Shown here piece after piece: positions 57,476-64,000 of a stretch of DNA of 64,000 bases. The position numbers and the translations under genes were made by a program. Position 1 is the stretch's first letter. Every line of letters starts with the position of its first letter. Location of the stretch: assembly GCF_030542105.1 (NCBI RefSeq), contig NZ_JAUOFB010000001.1:992001-1056000 (forward strand), read 5' to 3'. The notes beneath the pieces were generated by a model. It was not told the origin of the DNA. It searched no databases and saw only the letters and a list, made by a program, of their open reading frames with translations. This DNA is from Hymenobacter sp. BT730 (GTDB taxonomy: Bacteria > Bacteroidota > Bacteroidia > Cytophagales > Hymenobacteraceae).

Positions 57476-58243
57476 ATGCCCGCCGTTCCCCTCTCCGTCG
57501 TCATCATTACCTACAATGAAGAACGCAACATTGCCCGCTGCCTGGAGGCGTTGGGTGATGTTGCCGACGAGGTAATCGTAGTAGACAGCTTCTCCACTGA
57601 CCGCACAGTCGACATCAGCCAGCAGTACGGGGCCCGCGTCTTTCAGCACGCTTTCGAGGGCTATGTGCAGCAAAAGAACTTCGCCACCGCCCAGGCGCAA
57701 TATGACCACGTATTGCAGCTCGATGCCGACGAAGTCCTGACGGATGAGCTGCGCCAGAGCATCCACCAAGCCAAACAAAACTGGCAGGGAGCCGGCTACA
57801 CGCTGGCCCGGCTCACCAACTACTGCGGCAGCTGGGTGCGCCACGGCGGCTGGTACCCCGACCGCAAACTGCGCCTCTACGACCGGCGCCTCGGCCAGTG
57901 GGAAGGCCTACTCCTGCATGAACGCTACGAAGTTCACACCGGTCAGTTAGTGGGTAGCCTCAACGGCGACCTGCTGCACTATTCTTACGACTCCGTAGAG
58001 CAGCATGTAGCCCAGCTCAACCGCTTCACTAGCATTGCCGCCGAGGAGCTGTGGTGGCGGGGCAAGCGCAGAGTAACCTTATTTCACTTGTTGCTAAAAC
58101 CCATCTGGAAGTTCGGGCACGGATACTTTCTCCGTCTGGGTATGCTCGATGGTTTCGCGGGCCTCAGCATTGCTACCATCTCGGCCTGGGGTGTTTTCCT
58201 GAAATTTGCCAAGCTGCGTACCCGTCGGGCCACTACCGTATGA
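57476..58243 (+). CDS. family 2 glycosyltransferase
   Basis: A 255-residue GT2 enzyme of the WaaE/KdtX-like type. LSVVIITYNEERNIARCLEA is the nucleotide-sugar strand, VVDSFSTDRT follows, and VLQLDADEVLT holds the DxD metal motif. The C-terminal part (WKFGHGYFLRLGMLDGFAGL) is an amphipathic or membrane-touching segment common in this group. The ATG at 57476 is preferred over an upstream TTG. It opens a three-gene surface-polysaccharide operon; the stop overlaps the next start (ATGA). Confidence 0.9.
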   Translation: MPAVPLSVVIITYNEERNIARCLEALGDVADEVIVVDSFSTDRTVDISQQYGARVFQHAFEGYVQQKNFATAQAQYDHVLQLDADEVLTDELRQSIHQAKQNWQGAGYTLARLTNYCGSWVRHGGWYPDRKLRLYDRRLGQWEGLLLHERYEVHTGQLVGSLNGDLLHYSYDSVEQHVAQLNRFTSIAAEELWWRGKRRVTLFHLLLKPIWKFGHGYFLRLGMLDGFAGLSIATISAWGVFLKFAKLRTRRATTV

Positions 58244-59280
58244 AGACATTCCTGGTCAGCCGCACCGATGCTATTGGCGACGTGGTACTCACGCTTCCTG
58301 TCTGCGGTCAGCTAAAAAAGATGTTTCCGGGCTGCCGCGTCGTGCTATTGGGTCGCACCTATACGCAGGCTATTGCGGCGGCCTGCCCTTGGATAGATGA
58401 TTTTATTAATGTAGACGAACTGCGCCAACTCACGCCCGCTGCACAGGTAGTGGAATTGCAGGAGCAGCACGCCGATGCTTTCCTGCACATCTTCCCCGAT
58501 AAACACTTAGCTGCGCTGGCTCGTCAGGCGCGTATTCCCATGCGCATTGGTACCCGCAACCGCTGGTTTCACTGGCTTACCTGTACTCACCGCGTAGCCC
58601 TAAGCCGGCGCCATTCACCTCTGCATGAGGCGCAGCTTAACTTAGCGTTATTACGGCCTCTGGGATATAGCGGTATTATGCCATTGGCTGACGTGGGGGA
58701 GTTAGTGAAGTTACATCCCACCGAGGCCCTAGCCCAGGAGTGGCAGCGCCTGTTGGCCCTGCGTCAATCCGGGCAGCTAAACGTTATTCTGCATCCGCGG
58801 AGCCGAGGTAGTGCCCGGGAGTGGGGGCTTTCTAATTTCGGCACCTTAGCACGGATGCTGCAGCAGGCTGGCCACCGCGTCTTTATCACCGGTACCAGCG
58901 CTGAAGGGGAGGAGCTGCGCCCTTGGCTAACCGAGCATGCTCCCTTCCTGGCAGGTGATATGACTGGAAAGCTGACTTTGCCGCAGCTACTGGCTTTCAT
59001 TGCTGCTGCCGATGGTTTGGTAGCCAATAGCACCGGGCCGTTACATATGGCAGCAGCACTTGGCCGCCATGCGTTAGGATTATATCCATCCATCCGGCCC
59101 ATGCATCCTGGCCGCTGGGCGCCCGTAGGCCCGCAGGCTGAGTTTCTGGTGTTTAATCAGCCTGATTGCCAGCAGTGCCGGAAGGAGCCAGCCGCGTGTA
59201 GTTGCCTGGCCGCTATTAATCCGGTGGAAGTGCTAAATCGTATTAACGTATGGGAATCTTTGCCGCCTGCTGGTTTCTGA
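58240..59280 (+). CDS. family 9 glycosyltransferase (heptosyltransferase-like)
   Basis: A 346-residue GT9 enzyme. The start MKTFLVSRTDAIGDVVLTLP and the donor-site motifs VILHPRSRGSAREW and GLVANSTGPLHMAAALG are characteristic of lipopolysaccharide heptosyltransferases. It overlaps the GT2 gene by 4 bp; the frame is open far upstream inside that gene, but that part is a shadow. It acts on the cytoplasmic face of the inner membrane in lipopolysaccharide core or similar glycan assembly. Confidence 0.92.
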   Translation: MKTFLVSRTDAIGDVVLTLPVCGQLKKMFPGCRVVLLGRTYTQAIAAACPWIDDFINVDELRQLTPAAQVVELQEQHADAFLHIFPDKHLAALARQARIPMRIGTRNRWFHWLTCTHRVALSRRHSPLHEAQLNLALLRPLGYSGIMPLADVGELVKLHPTEALAQEWQRLLALRQSGQLNVILHPRSRGSAREWGLSNFGTLARMLQQAGHRVFITGTSAEGEELRPWLTEHAPFLAGDMTGKLTLPQLLAFIAAADGLVANSTGPLHMAAALGRHALGLYPSIRPMHPGRWAPVGPQAEFLVFNQPDCQQCRKEPAACSCLAAINPVEVLNRINVWESLPPAGF

Positions 59281-59308
59281 CCAGCCCTCTACGTTCTTTG
59301 CGGCTCCC

Positions 59309-60607
59309 ATGGCCTTCTTACCTCTTCCTTCCATTCGGCAACTCTACTACAGTGGGCGCCTGTCGCAGTACCTGCTGTTGCTGGCGTGCGTTGCGGGGGT
59401 GATAGGTCTATTGATGGCCCGGGCCTTGATTGCTCTGAGTCCGGTGGTCGGGGTATTAGCGACAGTTGCTCAACCAAATTTGCGCCGACAGCTTGCCTGC
59501 TGGCTACGGCTTCGTACCGTCTGGTTTCCGGCGCTGCTGTATCTGTTTTTGCTGATGAGCGGCCTATACACCTCGGAATGGAGTGTCTGGCGGCATGAGC
59601 TTTTTCGACAGTTGCCGCTTCTCGTTGTACCCTATGCTTTTGGGGTTGCGGTTCCACTTACTGCCCGCCAGCGGCTAGGTGTAGGTAGCATTTTTGTGTT
59701 GGGCGTATCCGGTTTAGGTATAGCTACGCTAGGCGAATACCTGATGAATGCCCCGCAGGCCAATGAGGCTTTTGGTTTGGGGCAGAGTATGCCATCGGTT
59801 ACGGGCGTATTCCATATTCATTTCAGTATTATGCTGGCACTGGCGGTGTTTATCGGAATGCTGCTATCCCGGGAAACGCTGACCAGTTCGCCGCTACGCT
59901 GGTTACTAAGGGCCGCCAGTATAGCCGCTTTACTTGTGCTGCACGTGCTGGCCTATCGTACGGGGCTGCTGGTGTTCTACGTTACCTTACTGCTCGACAT
60001 AGTCCTGCTACTGGTAACGCGGCGGAAGTGGCGGCTAGGGTTGATCTTAGGTGGGCTGCTACTGCTATTGCCTTGGACGGCCCTGCAGACGCTGGAGTCA
60101 GCGCGGCAGCGGCTGGAGGTCACGCGCTACGATTTAGAACAGTTTTCTTCGGGGGGAGATATCAACAATTACTCCCTCTCCAAACGCCTGGCGGCCTGGC
60201 AAACGGCCAATATTGTCTTTCAGGCACATCCGCTCGTGGGCGTGGCCCCGGCTGATGTGCGGGCCGCTATGATGCAACAATACGCCTGGCAAAGCTTTGG
60301 GCTCACCCGGGCCAATTGGGTAATGGTGCACAATCAATACCTGCATTATCTGGTAGGCGGAGGGCTGCTTCAGCTGGGGTTATGGCTATTGGTTTTGCTG
60401 GGCCCACTGGCACAACCGGCACAGCGCCGAAATCCATATGTTGTGCACAGTATCTGCGTGTTAGGGGTAGCTATGTTGACGGATTCTCTGTTGGAATTGC
60501 AAATAGGATTTAATCTATTCGTCTTTCTCTATGGTTTTCTCGTAGTGTCCACCGAACGACAAACTGCTGCTGAAGTGTGTAACACCCCTGGGAGCGGTAC
60601 GGTATAA
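59309..60607 (+). CDS. O-antigen ligase/polymerase family membrane protein
   Basis: A 432-residue integral membrane protein with about 11-12 hydrophobic segments and a large periplasmic loop near residues ~245-345 containing LAAWQTANIVFQAHPLVGVA and VMVHNQYLHYLVGGGLLQLG, the Wzy/WaaL signature (H-N-x-Y/F-L). Located 28 bp after the GT9 gene, it likely joins or polymerises the glycan made by the two transferases. Ligase and polymerase cannot be told apart from sequence alone. Confidence 0.88.
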   Translation: MAFLPLPSIRQLYYSGRLSQYLLLLACVAGVIGLLMARALIALSPVVGVLATVAQPNLRRQLACWLRLRTVWFPALLYLFLLMSGLYTSEWSVWRHELFRQLPLLVVPYAFGVAVPLTARQRLGVGSIFVLGVSGLGIATLGEYLMNAPQANEAFGLGQSMPSVTGVFHIHFSIMLALAVFIGMLLSRETLTSSPLRWLLRAASIAALLVLHVLAYRTGLLVFYVTLLLDIVLLLVTRRKWRLGLILGGLLLLLPWTALQTLESARQRLEVTRYDLEQFSSGGDINNYSLSKRLAAWQTANIVFQAHPLVGVAPADVRAAMMQQYAWQSFGLTRANWVMVHNQYLHYLVGGGLLQLGLWLLVLLGPLAQPAQRRNPYVVHSICVLGVAMLTDSLLELQIGFNLFVFLYGFLVVSTERQTAAEVCNTPGSGTV

Positions 60608-60669
60608 TAGCTACATTTAGCCACCGGCTGCCCTAAAGGCAGTGGTGGTATCCGAAATTTTCTGCGCCC

Positions 60670-61320
60670 ATGAGCGATTCTCCCGAACGGGTTTCTAAGC
60701 TGAGTAAGGAAGAGAAAGACCGCCGCTTTCAAGCGGAATTAATGCCGGTTATCGATTCCCTGTACAATTTTGCCTACCGTCTTACCCTGGACGAGGACGA
60801 TGCCAACGACCTCGTCCAGGAGACCTATTTGAAGGCATATAGGTTTTTTGAATATTTTGAGCCGGGAACCAACGCCAAAGCGTGGCTGTTCCGCATCTTG
60901 AAAAACTCATTCATCAACGACTTCCGAAAGAAGAGTAAACAACCCGCCAAGGTCGACTACAGCGAAATTGAAGGGTACTATAATTCGGAGGATGTAGAGG
61001 CTGAGGGCGACGCGGGAAGTACCTCGTCCGATATGCGGCAGCAAGCCGTGCGTGACCTCATCGGCGACGAAGTGGCACGTGCACTCAACTCGCTACCGGT
61101 GGATTTTCGCACCGTCATTATCCTCTGTGACCTGGAAGGGTTTACTTATGAGGAAATGGCCAAAGTGCTGGATATCCCTATTGGTACGGTTCGTTCACGC
61201 CTCCATCGGGCTCGGAACTTTCTGAAGGAGAAACTTGAGAAATACGCCAAGTCCATGGGCTACGGCAACGACGAAGACGCCGACACTGATATCCACGATT
61301 CTGACGAAGACCACGACTAA
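60670..61320 (+). CDS. ECF-type sigma-70 family factor
   Basis: A 216-residue sigma factor. Region 2 has DLVQETYLKAYRFFEYFEPG with NAKAWLFRILKNSFINDFRK; region 4 has TYEEMAKVLDIPIGTVRSRL. The acidic C-terminal tail (NDEDADTDIHDSDEDHD) is typical of Bacteroidota versions. The anti-sigma-like gene follows after 18 bp, then gmk and nadD, a conserved order in this phylum. It probably governs an envelope or growth response together with that anti-sigma. Confidence 0.93.
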   Translation: MSDSPERVSKLSKEEKDRRFQAELMPVIDSLYNFAYRLTLDEDDANDLVQETYLKAYRFFEYFEPGTNAKAWLFRILKNSFINDFRKKSKQPAKVDYSEIEGYYNSEDVEAEGDAGSTSSDMRQQAVRDLIGDEVARALNSLPVDFRTVIILCDLEGFTYEEMAKVLDIPIGTVRSRLHRARNFLKEKLEKYAKSMGYGNDEDADTDIHDSDEDHD

Positions 61321-61338
61321 CACTCCAGCCGCATTAGT

Positions 61339-61629
61339 ATGGAAACTACATCTACAAAAATCAACCAACCGGCCGCCGCTGCTCCTGAGTCCGGCGCTGA
61401 CTGTGAGCGTGTGAATACAATTCTCGACCAGATTATCGTAGGGCAAGCGCCTACAGCAGAAGACGAAGAATACTTTGTTAGCCATGCTGAGGATTGCTCG
61501 CCGTGCTTCGATACCATTGATAAACAGCGCATTTTCGTCGACTTCCTGTCCCAGCATGTAGGCCGTAAAGGAGCTCCTGCTGTGTTGTCGCAAACAATTC
61601 TTCAGCGCTTACAAGCAGAAATGGCCTAA
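61339..61629 (+). CDS. zinc-type anti-sigma-like protein
   Basis: A 96-residue protein with Cys22 (SGADCERVNTIL) and a later HAEDCSPCF cluster, giving the C...HxxxCxxC layout of ZAS anti-sigma domains. No membrane segment is present, so it would be a soluble redox- or metal-sensitive anti-sigma. It sits between the sigma gene and gmk (9-bp gap to gmk). Confidence 0.75.
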   Translation: METTSTKINQPAAAAPESGADCERVNTILDQIIVGQAPTAEDEEYFVSHAEDCSPCFDTIDKQRIFVDFLSQHVGRKGAPAVLSQTILQRLQAEMA

Positions 61630-61638
61630 TTTTGCCCG

Positions 61639-62223
61639 ATGCAGGGTAAAATCATCGCCTTTTCGGCTCCCTCCGGCGCCGGCAAGACCACTATTGTGCA
61701 CCGGATGCTCGAGCGTATCCCGGAGCTAAGTTTCTCGATTTCAGCGTGCACGCGCGACCGTCGCGGGCGTAGCGAAGCCAACGGGAAAGACTACTATTTC
61801 ATTTCCGTACAGGAGTTCCAGGAGAAAATCCGGCAGGATGCTTTTGTGGAATGGGAAGAAGTCTACGAAGGGGCTTTCTACGGCACCCTCAAATCCGAGA
61901 TTGAACGCATCTGGGAAAGCGGCAAGCATGCCGTGCTGGATGTGGACGTGAAAGGTGGCCTCAGCATCAAGGAATTTTACAAAGACCGGGCACTGGCCAT
62001 TTTTGTCAAGCCCCCTTCTCTGGAGGTTTTAGAACACCGCCTGCGGGCCCGTGCCACCGACTCCGCCTCCAGTATCTCCTCCCGTCTTTACAAAGCCAAC
62101 TTCGAGTTGACCTTTGAAGACCGCTTCGATGAAGTGGTCGTAAACGATGACTTAGATGAGGCTACCGCACAAGCTGAAAAGCTGGTGCGTGATTTTATTA
62201 CCGCTGAATCTGCCATTCTGTGA
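61639..62223 (+). CDS. gmk: guanylate kinase
   Basis: A 194-residue enzyme phosphorylating GMP to GDP. The P-loop is SAPSGAGKTTIV (residues 7-18), and the GMP-binding features SACTRDRRGRSEANGKDYYF and EEVYEGAFYGT are present. LDVDVKGGLSIKEF is the Walker-B-like segment. Length matches the family. The last four bases overlap the nadD start (GTGA). Confidence 0.97.
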   Translation: MQGKIIAFSAPSGAGKTTIVHRMLERIPELSFSISACTRDRRGRSEANGKDYYFISVQEFQEKIRQDAFVEWEEVYEGAFYGTLKSEIERIWESGKHAVLDVDVKGGLSIKEFYKDRALAIFVKPPSLEVLEHRLRARATDSASSISSRLYKANFELTFEDRFDEVVVNDDLDEATAQAEKLVRDFITAESAIL

Positions 62224-62804
62224 GTGCCCCCAAAGTGGGGTTGCTATTCGGCTCGTTCAATCCCCTGCATACCGGCCACCTCATTCTGGCCCATTTCATG
62301 GCTACCCACACCGATTTGGATGCGGTGTGGCTGGTGGTTTCGCCGCAAAGCCCATTCAAAGTAGGGCAGGATCTGCTGCCAGAGAAAGTGCGCTTTGAGT
62401 TAGTACAAGCTGCCATTGCCGATAACGACCGGCTCAAAGCCCTGGATATTGAATTTGGTATGGCCCTGCCCAACTATACCATTGTTACGCTGGATGCCCT
62501 GCACCAGCAATATCCCACCCACCGCTTTGTCCTGCTGATGGGCGAGGACAACCTGCCGGGTCTGCCTCGCTGGAAAGATGCCCACCGCATCCTGGCCGAA
62601 TACGAAGTGTATGTGTATCCGCGTCCGGGTGTTGATGCATCTGAGGTCAACACCCACCCGGGTGTGCGCGTAGTAGATGCTCCACTGCTGGATATCTCCG
62701 CCACCTTTATCCGGGACTGTGTACGGGCCGGTAAATCCATCCGGTATCTAGTACCGGCAGCGGTTGAAAATCGAATTAATACGGAAGGATATTGGCGCTC
62801 TTAA
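62220..62804 (+). CDS. nadD: nicotinate-nucleotide adenylyltransferase
   Basis: A 194-residue enzyme making nicotinate adenine dinucleotide from nicotinate mononucleotide and ATP. GLLFGSFNPLHTGHLILA (HTGH motif, residues 17-20) and ISATFIRDCVRAGKSIRYLV (ISxTxxR) are the nucleotidyltransferase signatures. The start is GTG 62220, overlapping the gmk stop, so translation is coupled. A strong terminator follows. Confidence 0.96.
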   Translation: MSAPKVGLLFGSFNPLHTGHLILAHFMATHTDLDAVWLVVSPQSPFKVGQDLLPEKVRFELVQAAIADNDRLKALDIEFGMALPNYTIVTLDALHQQYPTHRFVLLMGEDNLPGLPRWKDAHRILAEYEVYVYPRPGVDASEVNTHPGVRVVDAPLLDISATFIRDCVRAGKSIRYLVPAAVENRINTEGYWRS

Positions 62805-62826
62805 TCACCTTGAAGGAGCCGTACGT

Positions 62827-62870
62827 ATAAAAAAGCCCCGGTGAAGGATCCTTCACCGGGGCTTTTTTAT
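62827..62870. terminator. perfect palindromic bidirectional terminator
   Basis: A 44-bp perfect palindrome (ATAAAAAAGCCCCGGTGAAG and complement) with a central GGATCC, A/T-runs on both sides. It ends the sigma-gmk-nadD operon and the convergent frr gene. Confidence 0.9.
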
Positions 62871-62883
62871 GTTTTAGAAGCGC

Positions 62884-63447
62884 TTAAATCGTCATGATTT
62901 CGGCTTCCTTCTTGCTCACCAAGTCATCTACCTTCACAATGAAGGTGTCCGTGAACTTCTGCACTTTGGCTTCCGCATCTTTAATAGAGTCTTCCGAAGC
63001 GCCATCTTTCAGCAGCTTGCGCAAGGCTTCATTAACATCTTTACGGATGGCCCGGATGCGTACTTTGCCGCTCTCCGATTCGTTTTTTACCTGCTTTACC
63101 AATTCCCGGCGACGTTCCTCCGTCATGGCCGGAATGTTCAGGCGTACGCCTTCCGCATCTGACTGTGGGTTCAGGCCCAGGTCACTGTTCTTGATGGCCT
63201 TTACAATCTCGCCCACCATGTTCTTTTCCCAAGGCTTAATAAAAAGCGTGCGGGCATCAGGCGTAGCAATGTTGGCTACCTGGCTAAGGGGGGTAGGAGT
63301 ACCATAATAATCTACACGCAGGCCGTCAAGCATTGCCGGGCTGGCTTTGCCGGCCCGGATGCGGCCTAGCTCAACGCCCGTATGCTGCAGGGCCTTGCCC
63401 ATTGATTCTTCCGCGTCGCTCAGGTAAAACTGGATTTCTTCGTCCAT
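62884..63447 (-). CDS. frr: ribosome recycling factor
   Basis: A 187-residue RRF that with EF-G splits the post-termination ribosome. MGKALQHTGVELGRIRAGKA, GTPTPLSQVANIATPDARTL and IPAMTEERRRELVKQVKNES are diagnostic. Length is standard. It lies downstream of pyrH on the same strand, a very common gene pair. The 109-bp gap to pyrH is AT-rich. Confidence 0.98.
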   Translation of the reverse strand: MDEEIQFYLSDAEESMGKALQHTGVELGRIRAGKASPAMLDGLRVDYYGTPTPLSQVANIATPDARTLFIKPWEKNMVGEIVKAIKNSDLGLNPQSDAEGVRLNIPAMTEERRRELVKQVKNESESGKVRIRAIRKDVNEALRKLLKDGASEDSIKDAEAKVQKFTDTFIVKVDDLVSKKEAEIMTI

Positions 63448-63556
63448 TGGTTAGGGTGAATTAGAAATTAAGAATTAAAAATCAGGAATGAAGCCGCTGG
63501 TTAAACCCTGGCAGGGCTAGCTCTGCGGCGTATTGCATTCTTAACTTTTAATTGAT

Positions 63557-64000
63557 TCAGGCTTGCTCGGTTGAGGTAGTGGTTTCAATAGTAGACTGCA
63601 GGTTGCTTTCCTGCGTGGCCTCATCAGCCTCCGGTTGGGTTCCATTCATCGTGACCAAAGTACCAACCGTTTCGCCATCAATGAGGCGCTGCAGGTTGCC
63701 GGTTTTGTTCATGTCGAACACAATGATGGGTAAATTATTTTCCTTGCACAGGGTAAAGGCCGTCATGTCCATCACATTCAGGTTCTTTTCCATAACCTCA
63801 TCAAAGGTAATCTGTGGATAGCGAGTAGCCGTTGGATCTTTCTCCGGGTCGGCGGTATAAATACCATCTACGCGGGTTCCTTTCAGGACTACGTCAGCAT
63901 CCATCTCAATGGCGCGCAAAGAAGCAGCCGAGTCAGTAGTAAAGTAGGGGGAGCCGATACCAGCGCCAAAAATAACCACGCGGCCCTTTTCCAAGTGCCG
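63557..64000 (-). CDS. pyrH: uridylate kinase, 5'-truncated by window edge
   Basis: The C-terminal ~147 residues of UMP kinase. The frame runs to the window end ([18 protein letters not shown]), then [35 protein letters not shown] and [20 protein letters not shown], all typical of PyrH. A ~30-residue Glu/Thr/Ser-rich tail after [13 protein letters not shown] extends past the usual end (GTLVTM), a Hymenobacter-like addition. The start lies beyond base 64000. Confidence 0.95.
   Translation of the reverse strand, partial: RHLEKGRVVIFGAGIGSPYFTTDSAASLRAIEMDADVVLKGTRVDGIYTADPEKDPTATRYPQITFDEVMEKNLNVMDMTAFTLCKENNLPIIVFDMNKTGNLQRLIDGETVGTLVTMNGTQPEADEATQESNLQSTIETTTSTEQA

Noticed and set aside
58051..58239. 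N-terminal extension of the GT9 glycosyltransferase
   Set aside because: It overlaps the GT2 coding region in another frame; GT9 homology begins at MKTFLVSRTD (58240).

Overview
This is a chromosomal window from a member of the Bacteroidota, most likely Hymenobacter or a close relative (Cytophagales). I infer this from several things: TAnnTTTG-type promoter boxes, a type IX secretion type B (gliding-motility C-terminal) protein, LytS/LytTR two-component genes, a BtuG/BtuB-type vitamin B12 locus, an HMA-AraC fusion regulator, a GC-rich composition and the protein sequences themselves. No rRNA or CRISPR array is visible. Layout: 1-10.1 kb is a signalling cluster. It has three sensor histidine kinases without response regulators, an SRAP abasic-site protein, two tandem STAS-like proteins, and a kaiC-kaiB-kaiB-histidine kinase operon. 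10.1-20.5 kb is ordinary chromosome: a lipase-maturation-factor-like membrane protein, an FAD oxidoreductase, a large T9SS-exported protein, small secreted proteins, an intradiol dioxygenase-like lipoprotein with a pirin-like cupin, and a LytS/LytTR pair. 20,628-40,071 is an integrated genetic element of about 19.4 kb inserted in the 3' half of a tRNA-Gly(CCC) gene. A 52-bp perfect direct repeat marks both ends: the intact tRNA is on the right and a displaced 3' fragment on the left. Its left part is a Bacteroidota-type integration/replication module: tyrosine integrase, unknown protein, two helix-turn-helix proteins, VirE/BT4734-like primase-like protein and DUF3987 protein. Two diverged copies of a ~575-bp non-coding unit, each beginning in a DUF3987 3' end and carrying a 50-bp palindrome, flank a GC-rich cargo (three GNAT acetyltransferases, EamA and SMR transporters, a Crp-type regulator). 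The right part holds two candidate antiviral operons: a 587-aa unknown protein plus a 1099-aa protein with a nuclease-like N-terminus, and an ABC-type ATPase plus a small PD-(D/E)XK-like nuclease. A dead IS3-family transposase lies between them. No relaxase or conjugation gene is seen. 40.1-64 kb is chromosome again: a GNAT, a hydrolase-like lipoprotein, a B12-binding radical SAM protein, a copper-type locus (HMA-AraC regulator, hairpin, Met/His-rich outer-membrane protein), and a cobalamin riboswitch-btuB-BtuG operon. It continues with a DNA glycosylase, a THUMP-like methyltransferase, ahcY, a surface-polysaccharide cluster (GT2, GT9, O-antigen ligase), a sigma factor/zinc anti-sigma/gmk/nadD operon, frr, and a partial pyrH running off the right edge. 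The strongest leads for undescribed biology are the 587-aa/1099-aa pair and the ATPase/nuclease pair in the island. Next come the duplicated structured non-coding unit and the KaiBBC-histidine kinase operon.
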